In this document: one piece after another, positions 41,073-50,758 of the stretch
Position numbering within the stretch: position 1 is the first letter of the stretch
Layout of the letters: each line of letters starts with the position of its first letter
Source: Vibrio sp. MEBiC08052
GTDB taxonomy: Bacteria; Pseudomonadota; Gammaproteobacteria; Enterobacterales; Vibrionaceae
Reading direction: 5' to 3'
Length of the DNA stretch: 64,000 nt
NCBI RefSeq assembly: GCF_001506075.1
Contig: NZ_KQ947475.1
Coordinates: forward strand, 2,202,390-2,266,389
Notes under the pieces: generated by a model
The model's input: the letters and a program-made list of their open reading frames with translations, nothing else
Told to the model about the DNA's origin: nothing
Databases searched by the model: none
Translations under genes and position numbers: made by a program

Positions 41073-42104
41073 ATGAAAAAAAGATATTTGGTTTCTGCAA
41101 TCATGTTACTCACCAGCATGTCAAGTTATGCTGATAATTTACCTCATGTAACAATCTACGCTACAGGCGGAACGATTGCAGGTGCATCAGCTTCAAATGT
41201 GGATAGTACGGACTATAAAGCAGGCAGCTTAGGGGTTGATAAACTGATCCACGCAGTGCCAGAGTTAAAAGAGTTCGCGGATGTGAGTGGCGTCCAGATC
41301 GCTAACGTAGGGTCTCCTGACATCGATAAGAAGACGCTCCTGAATATGGCGAAAACTATCAATGAAGATTTAGCCAAAGATGATACCCATGGGGTTGTTG
41401 TGACACATGGTACAGATACATTAGAAGAAACGGCTTTCTTCTTAGATCTGACAGTTAACAGTAAAAAACCAGTCGTCGTCGTTGGCGCCATGAGACCGGC
41501 AACAGCAATTAGTGCCGATGGCGCGATGAATTTATATGATGCTGTAAAACTGGCGAGTGTTGATGAAGCAAATGGCCGTGGCACGATGGTTGCCATGAAT
41601 GACCGGATTAGCCCGGCCTATTACGTGACCAAAACCAATACGCATGCCGTAGAAACTTTCCAAGCGCCTGAAGCTGGTTATCTCGGTGGTTTCATCAGCG
41701 GCCAACCCTACTTTTATTACAAAAACACGCAACCAATGGAAAAGCCACATTTTGATATCTCAGATGTAAAAGAGCTGCCGAAGGTCGATATATTGTATAG
41801 CTATCAGGATCAGGACGACTCACTGATTAAAGCCGCGATTAAAAACGGTGCGAAAGGGATTGTCATCGCGGGCACGGGAGATGGCTCAACACCGAGCTGG
41901 ATTCAGGACGCAATTAAGGATGCCATGAAAAAAGGGATTCCCGTCGTCGTCGCGAGTCGAGTGTATACAGGTTATGTCTCAACGCATGACAATGCAATCG
42001 GTTCAGGGTTCTATAACCCACAGAAATCAAAAGTGATTTTAGAGCTAGCTTTAGCTAAAGGCGAATCCGTGGATGAGATTCGCAAATACTTTGCCAAACT
42101 CTAA
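41073..42104 (+). CDS. ansB: Periplasmic type II L-asparaginase
   Basis: A 343-residue precursor with a signal peptide (cleavage near residue 20, SYA-D). The nucleophile is Thr34 in YATGGTIAG, and the second conserved block is VVTHGTDTLEET. It hydrolyses asparagine to aspartate and ammonia in the periplasm. Together with the aap-type importer 3 kb upstream it could feed aspartate uptake, although it has its own promoter region. Confidence 0.95.
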   Translation: MKKRYLVSAIMLLTSMSSYADNLPHVTIYATGGTIAGASASNVDSTDYKAGSLGVDKLIHAVPELKEFADVSGVQIANVGSPDIDKKTLLNMAKTINEDLAKDDTHGVVVTHGTDTLEETAFFLDLTVNSKKPVVVVGAMRPATAISADGAMNLYDAVKLASVDEANGRGTMVAMNDRISPAYYVTKTNTHAVETFQAPEAGYLGGFISGQPYFYYKNTQPMEKPHFDISDVKELPKVDILYSYQDQDDSLIKAAIKNGAKGIVIAGTGDGSTPSWIQDAIKDAMKKGIPVVVASRVYTGYVSTHDNAIGSGFYNPQKSKVILELALAKGESVDEIRKYFAKL

Positions 42105-42144
42105 AATCTTTATCCGTTATCAAGATAGAATAGAGACTGAGATA

Positions 42145-42174
42145 AAAATGCCACTGATTCATCAGTGGCATTTT
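42145..42174. terminator. Bidirectional terminator between ansB and tctA
   Basis: An 11-bp perfect stem ATGCCACTGAT / ATCAGTGGCAT flanked by AAA and TTT runs, between convergent genes. Confidence 0.92.
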
Positions 42175-42260
42175 GTTTGTGTGGCCTAGCCTATTAATCT
42201 GACTGGCTAAGCGACGATATCTCACCTTGTTACAGTGAACCGATATAACATCTTTGGTTA

Positions 42261-43763
42261 TCACCCTTCACGCTGTTTAAACGATTTCAGAATCGAGCGG
42301 ATTTGAACTAACACAACAACAGCAAAGCAAGTTGCGAGCACCATTGAAACCGGACGTTCAACGAAAGCCATTGGATTCCCATCCGATTTAATCAGTGATG
42401 AGAGTAGATTTTTCTCTAGCATCGGCCCCAGAATCATTCCCAAGATAATCGGAGAAATTGGATACTGTGCCCGTTGTAGTAAATAGCCGACGACGCCCAT
42501 GCCCAACATCACCACAATTGAAGAGAGTGAGTTATTAATCGCAAAAGAACCAACGGTGCTAAAAATAATAATAATCGGATATAGAATCGCTTTATCAATA
42601 AATATCACACGCTTGATAAAGTTAACCACAATGGTCGCTAATGGGAGCAGCATCAAGTTCGCAATGAAGAACAGTATAAATACTGCATAAAGTTTCTCAG
42701 GATGGAATAAGAACAAGGTTGGCCCGGGGTTCATATCCTTCATATACAAGACACCGATAATAATCGCGGCTGCGGAATCGCCCGGAATCCCAAAGACCAA
42801 AGATGGAATCCAGCTACCGGCTAAGCTCGCATTATTACTCGATGAAGCATCAATGATTGCTTCTTCAGATCCTTTACCGTACTTCTCCGGGTTTTTGGAA
42901 AACTTTTGTGACAGTGCATAAGCGATCCATGCAGCAATATCGGCACCAGCCCCCGGCAACGCGCCGATCAGCGTTCCTAAAATGCTGCTACGACCGATAT
43001 TCAACTTATAGCGCCACATCGTTTTCGGTATGCCCTTAAACAGATTAAAACTCGACTGAGTCGGGATTACATCTTGCTTCTTACTGGTAATCCGACCGGC
43101 GTAGTATTCAATCGCTCCGGAAATGGCAAACAGACCGATCATCGCAGGAATAAAACTGATACCCTGCAACATACTCACTTGCCCGAACGTAAAGCGTGGC
43201 ACACCGGTAATCTGATCGTAACCGACACAGGCGAGAAGCAAACCAAGGCATAACGTCATCATACCTTTAACGGGTTGGTTGCCCACCACTAATGTTGCAC
43301 AGGTCAGCCCCAACAGTGAGAGCCACGTATATTCATAAGAGCTAAATTTTAATGCGAACCGGGCTAAAGCCGGTGCTGCGAACATCAGGATAAGTGCACC
43401 GATGACACCACCGATAACCGAACTGGTCAGGCCAATACCGAGCACTCGATTTAATTTACCTTGCTTCACCAGCTCATTTGAGTCCGCAACATAAGCGGCT
43501 GAAGCCGGCGTCCCGGGTATTCTCAACAATGCTCCCGGAATATCACCGGCGTAGATTGATGAGGCCCCGATAGAAATCATCAATGCCAGTGCCGGGATCG
43601 GATCCATGAAAAAAGTAAATGGCACCATCAGCGCCACAGCCATAGTCGCGGTCAGCCCCGGAATTGATCCAACGATAAGACCGAACAACCCGGCAGCAAT
43701 CACCGCGAGAATCGCGCTCATATCGATATACTGAAATGCTTCGACTAAAACAGACATATTCAC
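42261..43763 (-). CDS. tctA: Tripartite tricarboxylate transporter, large membrane subunit (TctA)
   Basis: A 500-residue TctA-family protein with about twelve helices. Landmarks are GLIVGSIPGLTATMAVALMVPFTF, PGALLRIPGTPAS and a second GALPGAGADIAAWIAY repeat. With TctB and the binding protein TctC it takes up an organic anion using the membrane potential. Substrates of TTT systems vary widely, and citrate is not implied. Last gene of its operon. Confidence 0.93.
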   Translation of the reverse strand: MNMSVLVEAFQYIDMSAILAVIAAGLFGLIVGSIPGLTATMAVALMVPFTFFMDPIPALALMISIGASSIYAGDIPGALLRIPGTPASAAYVADSNELVKQGKLNRVLGIGLTSSVIGGVIGALILMFAAPALARFALKFSSYEYTWLSLLGLTCATLVVGNQPVKGMMTLCLGLLLACVGYDQITGVPRFTFGQVSMLQGISFIPAMIGLFAISGAIEYYAGRITSKKQDVIPTQSSFNLFKGIPKTMWRYKLNIGRSSILGTLIGALPGAGADIAAWIAYALSQKFSKNPEKYGKGSEEAIIDASSSNNASLAGSWIPSLVFGIPGDSAAAIIIGVLYMKDMNPGPTLFLFHPEKLYAVFILFFIANLMLLPLATIVVNFIKRVIFIDKAILYPIIIIFSTVGSFAINNSLSSIVVMLGMGVVGYLLQRAQYPISPIILGMILGPMLEKNLLSSLIKSDGNPMAFVERPVSMVLATCFAVVVLVQIRSILKSFKQREG

Positions 43764-43765
43764 TC

Positions 43766-44203
43766 CTATGACCAGAAACCTTCAGGCAATGCCACCATCA
43801 GGATATGCCCGAAAACATAATAAATAATTCCTGCAGACAACACCGAAAAGACTATATTCATTAATATTTTCTGAGGGTTACGTAGACTCATCAGGCCAAA
43901 CAACAACCCTGTCGCACAAATCAGAAAGCCCAGATAAGAAATTAAAAAGGTAAATAACCCAAGCGATACGATAACCAGCAGCAACGCGCGGATTTCTAAA
44001 GCAGTCAACCGCAATGGTTCTGGTCGCTGGCGAAGATGAATTACGGCATCCAGTACGGTAAACAGCAATAAAAAAGCACTGAGAATGGTTGGCATATATC
44101 CCGCGCCATAAGAGCCGATACCATCATATTGCTGGATACTGGTAATGAGTATAAGCAGTGAAAAAATCCCAAGAATAAATTGGGAAAGAGGTAATGAACG
44201 CAT
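43766..44203 (-). CDS. tctB: Tripartite tricarboxylate transporter, small membrane subunit (TctB)
   Basis: A 145-residue TctB-family protein with four predicted helices. I start it at the ATG at 44203 (MRSLPLSQFILG), preceded by GTAGGT; an upstream ATG at 44248 would add a charged non-conserved segment. Two bases separate it from tctA. Confidence 0.88.
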   Translation of the reverse strand: MRSLPLSQFILGIFSLLILITSIQQYDGIGSYGAGYMPTILSAFLLLFTVLDAVIHLRQRPEPLRLTALEIRALLLVIVSLGLFTFLISYLGFLICATGLLFGLMSLRNPQKILMNIVFSVLSAGIIYYVFGHILMVALPEGFWS

Positions 44204-44311
44204 AAGATACCTACGTTTTTCTGAGAGCCTATATTGATTACACATCACAACAGGCTAAATTTCCGGGCGGAAACCGAAGACTCCGCCCCTAGGTTATTTC
44301 AACTGATTGAG

Positions 44312-45265
44312 TTACTTCAGCTTATTGATGAGTTTTCCGTATTTCTCATCTTCTGACTTCATAAAGTTCCCCAGATCATCACCGTACAATGGGTACACTT
44401 CAAACCCTTGCTTGGTCGCAAAGTTCTGGAGTTTCCCTTCTTTAAATACGGTTTTCATCGTGGCAATGAGCTTTTCCTGAACATCGTGAGGAATACCGGC
44501 CGGAGTCACTAAAGCATTCCACGTCGAAAAACTGTATTTATACGGTGTGGCCTGCTGGAAGACCGGGATATCTTTGTACAGTCCGGTATTCGTTTCAGCC
44601 ATGGTGGCTAAGTTTTTGACCATGCCGGCTTCAACCATACTTTTCGCTTCTCCCGGAGAAGAGGTAGTAAAGTCGATCCCGCCGGATACCAGTTCCATCA
44701 AAGCAGAACTTGAACCTTCGGAAGGCACATAGGTCACAGAGTCAGTCGGAACACCCATGGCATCGAGCATCCCAATCAGATTCAAATGCCAACCTGAATT
44801 CAGCCCGCTCCCGGATGCTTTCAATTTGCCCGGATGTTGCTTGATGTAATCCGTCAATTGATTGACATCTTTAAACTGGGAGTTGGTTGCCACCTGAATC
44901 CCCCCCAAGTTCACAGCCAGTCGCGTGATCGGTGTATAGTTCTGATAGCTCAGGTCGGTCATTCCCTGATGGTGCATCATGGCGATTTCAACGGTTGCCA
45001 CACCCAAGGTGTAGCCGTCAGGCTTCGCCTTTGCCATTGCATCATGTCCGACAACACCGGCACCACCGGTACGATTGACCACGTTGACATTGACACCGAG
45101 TTGCTCTTGCAATCCTTCCGCAACCAAACGGGCAACCGTATCGGTGTTACCACCGGCGCCCCATGGAACGATAATTTTAATGGGTTTATCCGGCCACGCT
45201 GCCATGGCACTGGTTGAAGCCAATAGCGCAGCAGTAATCAGACTGAGTTGTAGGGGATGTTTCAT
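44312..45265 (-). CDS. tctC: Tripartite tricarboxylate transporter, binding protein (TctC/Bug family)
   Basis: A 317-residue periplasmic receptor with a signal peptide ending AMA-A near residue 22. The following WPDKPIKIIVPWGAGGNTDTVARLVAEGL is the hallmark of Bug/TctC receptors. It lies between the aldolase gene and tctB in one operon, so the ligand is probably the substrate of that aldolase or a precursor of it. Confidence 0.93.
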   Translation of the reverse strand: MKHPLQLSLITAALLASTSAMAAWPDKPIKIIVPWGAGGNTDTVARLVAEGLQEQLGVNVNVVNRTGGAGVVGHDAMAKAKPDGYTLGVATVEIAMMHHQGMTDLSYQNYTPITRLAVNLGGIQVATNSQFKDVNQLTDYIKQHPGKLKASGSGLNSGWHLNLIGMLDAMGVPTDSVTYVPSEGSSSALMELVSGGIDFTTSSPGEAKSMVEAGMVKNLATMAETNTGLYKDIPVFQQATPYKYSFSTWNALVTPAGIPHDVQEKLIATMKTVFKEGKLQNFATKQGFEVYPLYGDDLGNFMKSEDEKYGKLINKLK

Positions 45266-45332
45266 GTTGGCGCTCCTGTAATATTATTTATTGGTTCAGG
45301 TAAAAGTCGTTCTAGTCGTTCTATAAGACGGC

Positions 45333-46262
45333 TTAATCGAATGTTTTCATCGTCGTCCGATATGCTTGTGCCGATGCCGCAATTTGATCAAGGATGACAC
45401 CTAAGCCCCAATATTTCTCTAACACGTCATCATCCGTCACTCGGCTGTGTACTGAACTGAATGTGCCGAGGCGCTGATGGAAGACTTTGGCATTTTTCGG
45501 ATAACCCAGCGTTTCAGTCACGGCACTCAATGAAAGGAACCACGATAGCTGCTGCGCGAATTCAGGGGCTTGAGCTGCATGGTGATAGAGCCAGTGATAC
45601 AGATCCGGATGGAAATTGGTAAAGACACCACTGAAACCTTTCGAACCATGCTGCATCGCTTCATAAGCAATCGCAGCGTTGGCATTAATAATTGCCAGCG
45701 GTGACGATTGGGTTAACTGCACCCGACGTTTTACCGTTTCCAGATCACAGCTCACATCTTTCAGCACCACAAAGCGTCCGGAATCCGCACAGAATTGAAT
45801 TTCTTCATCGGTGAGTAACCGTCGATAGGGCGCGGGACATTCGTATAATCCCAATGGCATGTCTGCAGGAATGGCATCCATCAAAGTATTCAGATGATTC
45901 AGGAAGGTCTGAGTCCCTTGATTGTCCGGATCGAGACGATTGGTCACCAAAACCAAAGCATCGATCCCCGTTGCAGCCATCGCTGTCAGCTCAGTGATTT
46001 GATCATCAATTTCAGGTGAAATATGGCCGGAAGAAATCACCGGAACACGTCCGTTGGTGTAATCGACCACAAACTGAGATAACGCCACACGTTCTTCAAG
46101 AGACAAAAACAGCATTTCACTTGACTGACAGACGGCAAAAAGCGCATCGGCACCATTAGCAATGTACCAGTCAATTAACTTCTCTAACCCTTGGTAATCA
46201 ATTTCATTTTGGTCGGTAAATGGTGTCAACATTACCGGTACAATGCCTTCAATCTTTTTCAT
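45333..46262 (-). CDS. DapA/NanA-family aldolase (dihydrodipicolinate synthase-like)
   Basis: A 309-residue class I aldolase-fold enzyme. The Schiff-base lysine is in FVVLKDVS and the conserved tyrosine in GLYECPAP. The usual GTTGE substrate motif is CQSSE here, so it is not a biosynthetic DapA; it more likely cleaves or dehydrates a keto-acid sugar derivative. Together with the kinase-regulator and TTT transporter it suggests breakdown of an imported sugar acid or acyl compound, not identified. Confidence 0.85.
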   Translation of the reverse strand: MKKIEGIVPVMLTPFTDQNEIDYQGLEKLIDWYIANGADALFAVCQSSEMLFLSLEERVALSQFVVDYTNGRVPVISSGHISPEIDDQITELTAMAATGIDALVLVTNRLDPDNQGTQTFLNHLNTLMDAIPADMPLGLYECPAPYRRLLTDEEIQFCADSGRFVVLKDVSCDLETVKRRVQLTQSSPLAIINANAAIAYEAMQHGSKGFSGVFTNFHPDLYHWLYHHAAQAPEFAQQLSWFLSLSAVTETLGYPKNAKVFHQRLGTFSSVHSRVTDDDVLEKYWGLGVILDQIAASAQAYRTTMKTFD

Positions 46263-46268
46263 CTTCTA

Positions 46269-46299
46269 TGTCCTAAAAACATTCTGTCCTAAAAACATT
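46269..46299 (-). repeat. Duplicated Shine-Dalgarno segment
   Basis: TGTCCTAAAAACATT occurs twice with a 16-bp period, just upstream of the aldolase start. On the minus strand each copy carries TTTTTAGGACA, so the AGGA ribosome site is duplicated. Confidence 0.7.
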
Positions 46300-46310
46300 A
46301 AGTCGGTTCG

Positions 46311-47540
46311 CTAAATTGCGACAACTGCTACTTGCTGTTGAAGCATACGAGCTTCAACTAACGCATTATTCGGCATATTTGCAGCGCCTTCTCTCTCTAC
46401 GGACAGGGAGGCAAAAGCAGTCGCATAATATGCTGCCTGAGTCAGGTTCTTTCCCTTCGCCATTGCGGCAGCCAATGCACCGTTAAATGCATCACCGGCC
46501 CCGGTCGTATCGACGACAACGGCACTGTAAGACGGGATATGGGAGCACTGTTGGCCATCAAAAAGCACCACACCTTGCTTACCCATCGTAATAATAATGT
46601 TCTGTACGCCTCGCTCATGAATAATTTGGGCCGCCTGTTTTGCGGATTCAACATCGGTAATTTCCACCCCCGAGATTTGCGAAGCTTCCGTCTCATTGGG
46701 CGTAATAATGTCCGTATTCGCAAAAAACCGATCAACTTGGGGTAGATAAGGCGCAGGATTGAGAATCACCGTAACATTCAACCCTTTTGCCAGCTTCATC
46801 ACCCCGTCAATGGCGTCAAAATTATTTTCTAACTGAACTAACAATACTTTTGATTCGGTCAAATATGGGATCAGTTCCGCGACTTCTTCATCGGTGACCA
46901 GCAAATTTGCTCCCGGACATATCGCAATGAAGTTCTCACCGGCATCATTGACATAAATCACCGCACTCCCGGTCGCAGCCTGATCGGTCTCATAGATTGA
47001 AAAAGACTCCATTCCACAGGCATCAAAATGATTCTTGGCAAACTGACTGAACTGATCTTTGCCAACCTTGGTCGCAAAATGAACCCGGGCGCCTGCCGCA
47101 TGTGCCGCAATGGCCTGATTTGCACCTTTGCCGCCCGGTCCGAATGTCGTATTTTTAGCAACCAGCGTTTCTCCGTTTTTAGGAAAACGGTCAACCCGGG
47201 CAACGATATCGACGTTAAATGCCCCAAAAACGCAGACCTTACCGACCATATCTGCTGATAAATCTCGCTGAGGATTCACGGCACGATTACGGTGATGGGT
47301 ACGCATCAAATGGCTAATATCCAAACTCTTATCTTGTTGCAGTTCGTTTTGCAGCAGGTGTTTTTTCAACGATGCGCCACCATGGTGCCGAATCAGTAAC
47401 CCATCCTGCTGCAGTTTGGATAAATCGGTCCGAATCGTTTCTTTTGTTACCCCAAGATGTAAGGACAAAAATTCAACTGTTGCCTGCCCTTGCTGACGCA
47501 ACAGTTGAATAATCCTTTCTTGGCGTAGTTCTTTATACAT
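46311..47540 (-). CDS. DeoR-type HTH fused to PfkB/ribokinase-family kinase
   Basis: A 409-residue fusion. Residues 1-60 form a DeoR helix-turn-helix (ERIIQLLRQQG and VTKETIRTDLSKLQQDGLLIRHHGGA). After a linker, residues 101-409 are a complete ribokinase: GGKGANQAIAA at 136-146 and the catalytic Asp350 in DTTGAGD. It may phosphorylate a sugar and also sense it as repressor of its own operon. It heads the transcript with the aldolase and tct genes. HTH-PfkB fusions are known (E. coli YeiI), but usually not with a full DeoR domain; function inferred. Confidence 0.85.
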   Translation of the reverse strand: MYKELRQERIIQLLRQQGQATVEFLSLHLGVTKETIRTDLSKLQQDGLLIRHHGGASLKKHLLQNELQQDKSLDISHLMRTHHRNRAVNPQRDLSADMVGKVCVFGAFNVDIVARVDRFPKNGETLVAKNTTFGPGGKGANQAIAAHAAGARVHFATKVGKDQFSQFAKNHFDACGMESFSIYETDQAATGSAVIYVNDAGENFIAICPGANLLVTDEEVAELIPYLTESKVLLVQLENNFDAIDGVMKLAKGLNVTVILNPAPYLPQVDRFFANTDIITPNETEASQISGVEITDVESAKQAAQIIHERGVQNIIITMGKQGVVLFDGQQCSHIPSYSAVVVDTTGAGDAFNGALAAAMAKGKNLTQAAYYATAFASLSVEREGAANMPNNALVEARMLQQQVAVVAI

Positions 47541-47603
47541 ACACTGACCCTCGCATTTAAAATTATTCTAGAAACATCGGAAATAAATGGTGGGATAGGA
47601 TTC

Positions 47604-47638
47604 AAACAAAAAACAAGCAAACAAAAATAAACAAAAAT
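47604..47638 (-). promoter_or_regulatory. Repeated AAACAAAAA elements, candidate DeoR-type operator
   Basis: AAACAAAAA begins at 47604, 47619 and 47629, spaced 15 and 10 bp; on the coding strand this is TTTTTGTTT. The cluster is 64 bp ahead of the kinase-regulator start. DeoR-family repressors commonly bind short T-rich direct repeats, so it is a plausible operator for the fused HTH. Confidence 0.5.
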
Positions 47639-47723
47639 ATCGTGACCCCAATTGTTTAAATGTGATCCTTATCAATATAGGCATCTAAAGAATAGGAGAA
47701 AAATTGCGAGAAAACATACTAAT

Positions 47724-49112
47724 TCAATCATACTGAATTTGATCACGACCAAGCGCTTTGGCTTGATAAAGGAGCCGATCCGCTCGTTGTACAATGGTTT
47801 CCGGATTATCATGCGATGCCATTTCCGTCACTCCGATACTCAAAGTGAGTTTTAAGCCACTATATTTTTCTGACAGGTCACTTCGTCTCAGGCCATCCAT
47901 CAACCGGTTTAAAGCAATGAGAACCCCTGCCATATTGGTATCAGGGAAAAGCACCATAAACTCTTCTCCCCCCCAGCGACCGTAAAAATCACCTTTACGC
48001 CCCATCACAGAGACCAACTCACCGAAACAAACTAAAACTTCATCTCCTACCTGATGACCAAACCGATCATTAATCGATTTGAAGTGATCAAAATCCATGA
48101 TCGCAACCGTCAGATTTTTGCCATATTTCAGCGCAAATGTGACTTGATCCCGCAATGCTTGTTCAATGCAACTCCGACTGGCAAGACCGGTTAAAGAATC
48201 GGTATTGGCGAGCACTTCCATCTGGTCATGCGCTATTTCTAACACTTTGAAATCATGCTCCCGGGCAACTTCATGCCCGACCCATTCGGCCAGCAAACGC
48301 AAAATCTCGATATCTTGACGGATAAAATTTCTCGCCGGACAGATGCTGGAAAAGTTCAGGGTGCCGTACCGTTCCCCATCGACAAAAACCGGTGCACCAA
48401 GGTAAGCTTCAAGGCCGAAGTTTTCAAAACAAGGATGGGTGACTATCTCGCTCTCTGACACATGTGAAAACCCCTGCACATCATCAGCCTGATAGACGAG
48501 ACTGCAATAAGTGATACCTAAATCAAATATCATCCCCGGCGCTAACGCATGATCCGGATGAACCGCTTGCTGAATCCGATATTCATTCCCGGATATTTTA
48601 CTGAAAATACCGATAGGTAAGCCAAAATGGGCCGTGCCCAACTCTAAGATCGCCTGAATTCGCTCTTGAAATGTTAACTGTCTGGATGAGGTGATCGTAT
48701 GCAGTCGATTCAGCGTTTCTTCAGCAGCAAGTCGCGCTGAATCGTCCTGAATAATTGCCACAAAAAAGATAGGTTTGCCCTGTGCATTCTTGATCAGCCC
48801 CCCGGACGTCTGCCCCTGAAAAGACTCGCCGGCAGCATTGATATAACGGACAACATAAGGTTCATTTGTATCGCTGGCATGAGTGTTGAAACGTTCCTGC
48901 CCCAGCCTGATGAAATCATCTTTATCCGCATAGAGCTGCGCCGTACTCTGATTATAAATCTCTTCATTTGAGTACCGGAACAATGTTCTGGCAGCAGCAT
49001 TCATACAAACAACTTTCCGTTCGAGGGTTGCAACAACCACGGCCATATCGATGTGCTCGAAAACATGTGCCAGCGTCTGAGTATCTAATCCTGATAATAT
49101 GTCGTTAGCCAT
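47724..49112 (-). CDS. PAS-GAF-GGDEF diguanylate cyclase
   Basis: A 462-residue cytosolic signalling protein. A PAS domain (about 12-125), a GAF domain (about 145-290) and a GGDEF domain (about 300-460) are in order. The active site is GGEEF at 381-385, preceded by RKGD, an inhibitory I-site at the correct distance, so it should make c-di-GMP with product inhibition. No membrane segments. It is independent of the neighbouring operon and the signal is unknown. Confidence 0.92.
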   Translation of the reverse strand: MANDILSGLDTQTLAHVFEHIDMAVVVATLERKVVCMNAAARTLFRYSNEEIYNQSTAQLYADKDDFIRLGQERFNTHASDTNEPYVVRYINAAGESFQGQTSGGLIKNAQGKPIFFVAIIQDDSARLAAEETLNRLHTITSSRQLTFQERIQAILELGTAHFGLPIGIFSKISGNEYRIQQAVHPDHALAPGMIFDLGITYCSLVYQADDVQGFSHVSESEIVTHPCFENFGLEAYLGAPVFVDGERYGTLNFSSICPARNFIRQDIEILRLLAEWVGHEVAREHDFKVLEIAHDQMEVLANTDSLTGLASRSCIEQALRDQVTFALKYGKNLTVAIMDFDHFKSINDRFGHQVGDEVLVCFGELVSVMGRKGDFYGRWGGEEFMVLFPDTNMAGVLIALNRLMDGLRRSDLSEKYSGLKLTLSIGVTEMASHDNPETIVQRADRLLYQAKALGRDQIQYD

Positions 49113-49262
49113 GTCTGCGCATCACCTCATCGGGGGGGACTGAAAAATAACATCCTCTCAACAAGTATTGTTGATATAAGAAAAATTTCCATGACCACCA
49201 TGAACAAGCGCCACCTCATCCCCCGGAAGGCCCGGAGAATGAGGTCTGATTCCGGTCTATTA

Positions 49263-50666
49263 TCAAGATGACGCTGAACTCGTTTTCACGACTTGCCCGG
49301 CACGCCACCAGCGTAAGACATCAATGACCACAAAAAACAGTAAACTCACACCCATCACCGGCATCGCCAGCCCCAGCAAAACTGCAATCATCATCGCGAG
49401 AGTACGGTATAACACGGGCATCGCCAGCCAAGTTTGCAATAACGTCTGAACAGGAGAACCGGCAGCAGGACGTCGTTTCCACCACATGCGGTAGCCCCAA
49501 ATCACCATCATACATAGCGTCAGACCAAATGCAGCCAGCAGCAGTTGATTCGGTAAACCAAACAAGACACCCATATGGGCATCAATCCCCCAGCGGATCA
49601 GTTTTGCAATCAGCGGAAAATGAGCAAAATCAGCCCGACTGGTAACAATCATCCGCTGCGCATCGACAGCGACACTATCCACCTGTGTCGGCCAGGCGCG
49701 GTCAATTTCACGCACCAGCCACGCTTTAGTCGGTGTTCTCGCCGGTACAATTTCCAGCTTCGCCGCATCAATACCGGCCTGCCTTGCAGCCAGCAGGACA
49801 CCATCGAATTGCGCATCAAGCGCATGATTCACATCCGTGGTATCTTGTGGTTTGGCATGATGATCAGCATGGTCGTGATGCCCGCCGGACATGGCGCTTT
49901 CGTATCCGGGTAAATTTCTGGAAACCGAAGGCGTTACCCATCCAATCGCCTGACGCCACTGTGCAATATGACTACCGGCCCACTTTGACCACGTCAAGCC
50001 GGTTGCCGAGATAAAGAACAATCCTAAAGCAATCACTAATCCCGCCTGAACATGACGACGACGGTGTCTGACATACACATTGCGGTTATAACTACGCTGC
50101 TTCATCCGCTTTTGCCGCTGTCTGGTTGTCCACCATAAAATCAAACCGCCAGACGCTGCAATCCACAACCATGATGCCGCCAGTTCACTGTAGACTCGTC
50201 CCCACTGCCCCAACATCATATTCTGGTGTAAATAATCCAGTTTGATGCGCAATGGCAAAATACCACTGGTGCCATAACTGGCCAGCTTGCCACGGACCGC
50301 TAGTGTCACCGGGTCAACAAACACGGTTTGTGACTCATAGCCATGCAAAGCCGGATCAATAAACATCACACGTGTGGTATAGCCCTCCCCGGTCGAGGGA
50401 CGAACAGCTTTCAGTTGTAAATCGTGGGGTAAACTTTCCCGCGCAGCGCGGATCTGTTCTGCCAGCGTATGAAATTCACCCCGGTTTGGAGTCGTGAGCT
50501 CATGATGATATAACCGCTGCTCAATTTGGGGCGTCAACACATAAAACGTCCCCGTCAAAGCAGCAATAAAAATAAAAGGACCGACGAAAATCCCCACATA
50601 AAAATGCAGACGTGCAATAAAAGCCAGCAACTGAGTTGCCGGTGATTTTGAAGACTGAACATTCAT
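49263..50666 (-). CDS. PepSY-associated transmembrane protein (PiuB type)
   Basis: A 467-residue inner-membrane protein of the PepSY_TM family, with helices near 20-45, 160-185, 205-230, 375-395 and 425-455. The PepSY-like periplasmic loops contain a histidine-rich stretch, GGHHDHADHHAKPQ near residues 265-278. The family is linked to iron-siderophore uptake, often as the reductase-like partner of TonB receptors. A DUF2946 gene and a Fur-like site precede it on the same strand. Confidence 0.88.
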   Translation of the reverse strand: MNVQSSKSPATQLLAFIARLHFYVGIFVGPFIFIAALTGTFYVLTPQIEQRLYHHELTTPNRGEFHTLAEQIRAARESLPHDLQLKAVRPSTGEGYTTRVMFIDPALHGYESQTVFVDPVTLAVRGKLASYGTSGILPLRIKLDYLHQNMMLGQWGRVYSELAASWLWIAASGGLILWWTTRQRQKRMKQRSYNRNVYVRHRRRHVQAGLVIALGLFFISATGLTWSKWAGSHIAQWRQAIGWVTPSVSRNLPGYESAMSGGHHDHADHHAKPQDTTDVNHALDAQFDGVLLAARQAGIDAAKLEIVPARTPTKAWLVREIDRAWPTQVDSVAVDAQRMIVTSRADFAHFPLIAKLIRWGIDAHMGVLFGLPNQLLLAAFGLTLCMMVIWGYRMWWKRRPAAGSPVQTLLQTWLAMPVLYRTLAMMIAVLLGLAMPVMGVSLLFFVVIDVLRWWRAGQVVKTSSASS

Positions 50667-50758
50667 TTTAGTTCTCTTTGCCGGAATTCAGCACAGCCAG
50701 AACCCCGGTGATTTTTTAGATGTCATTAAATCTCCCTAAACCATTCAAGTTCAGGGCA

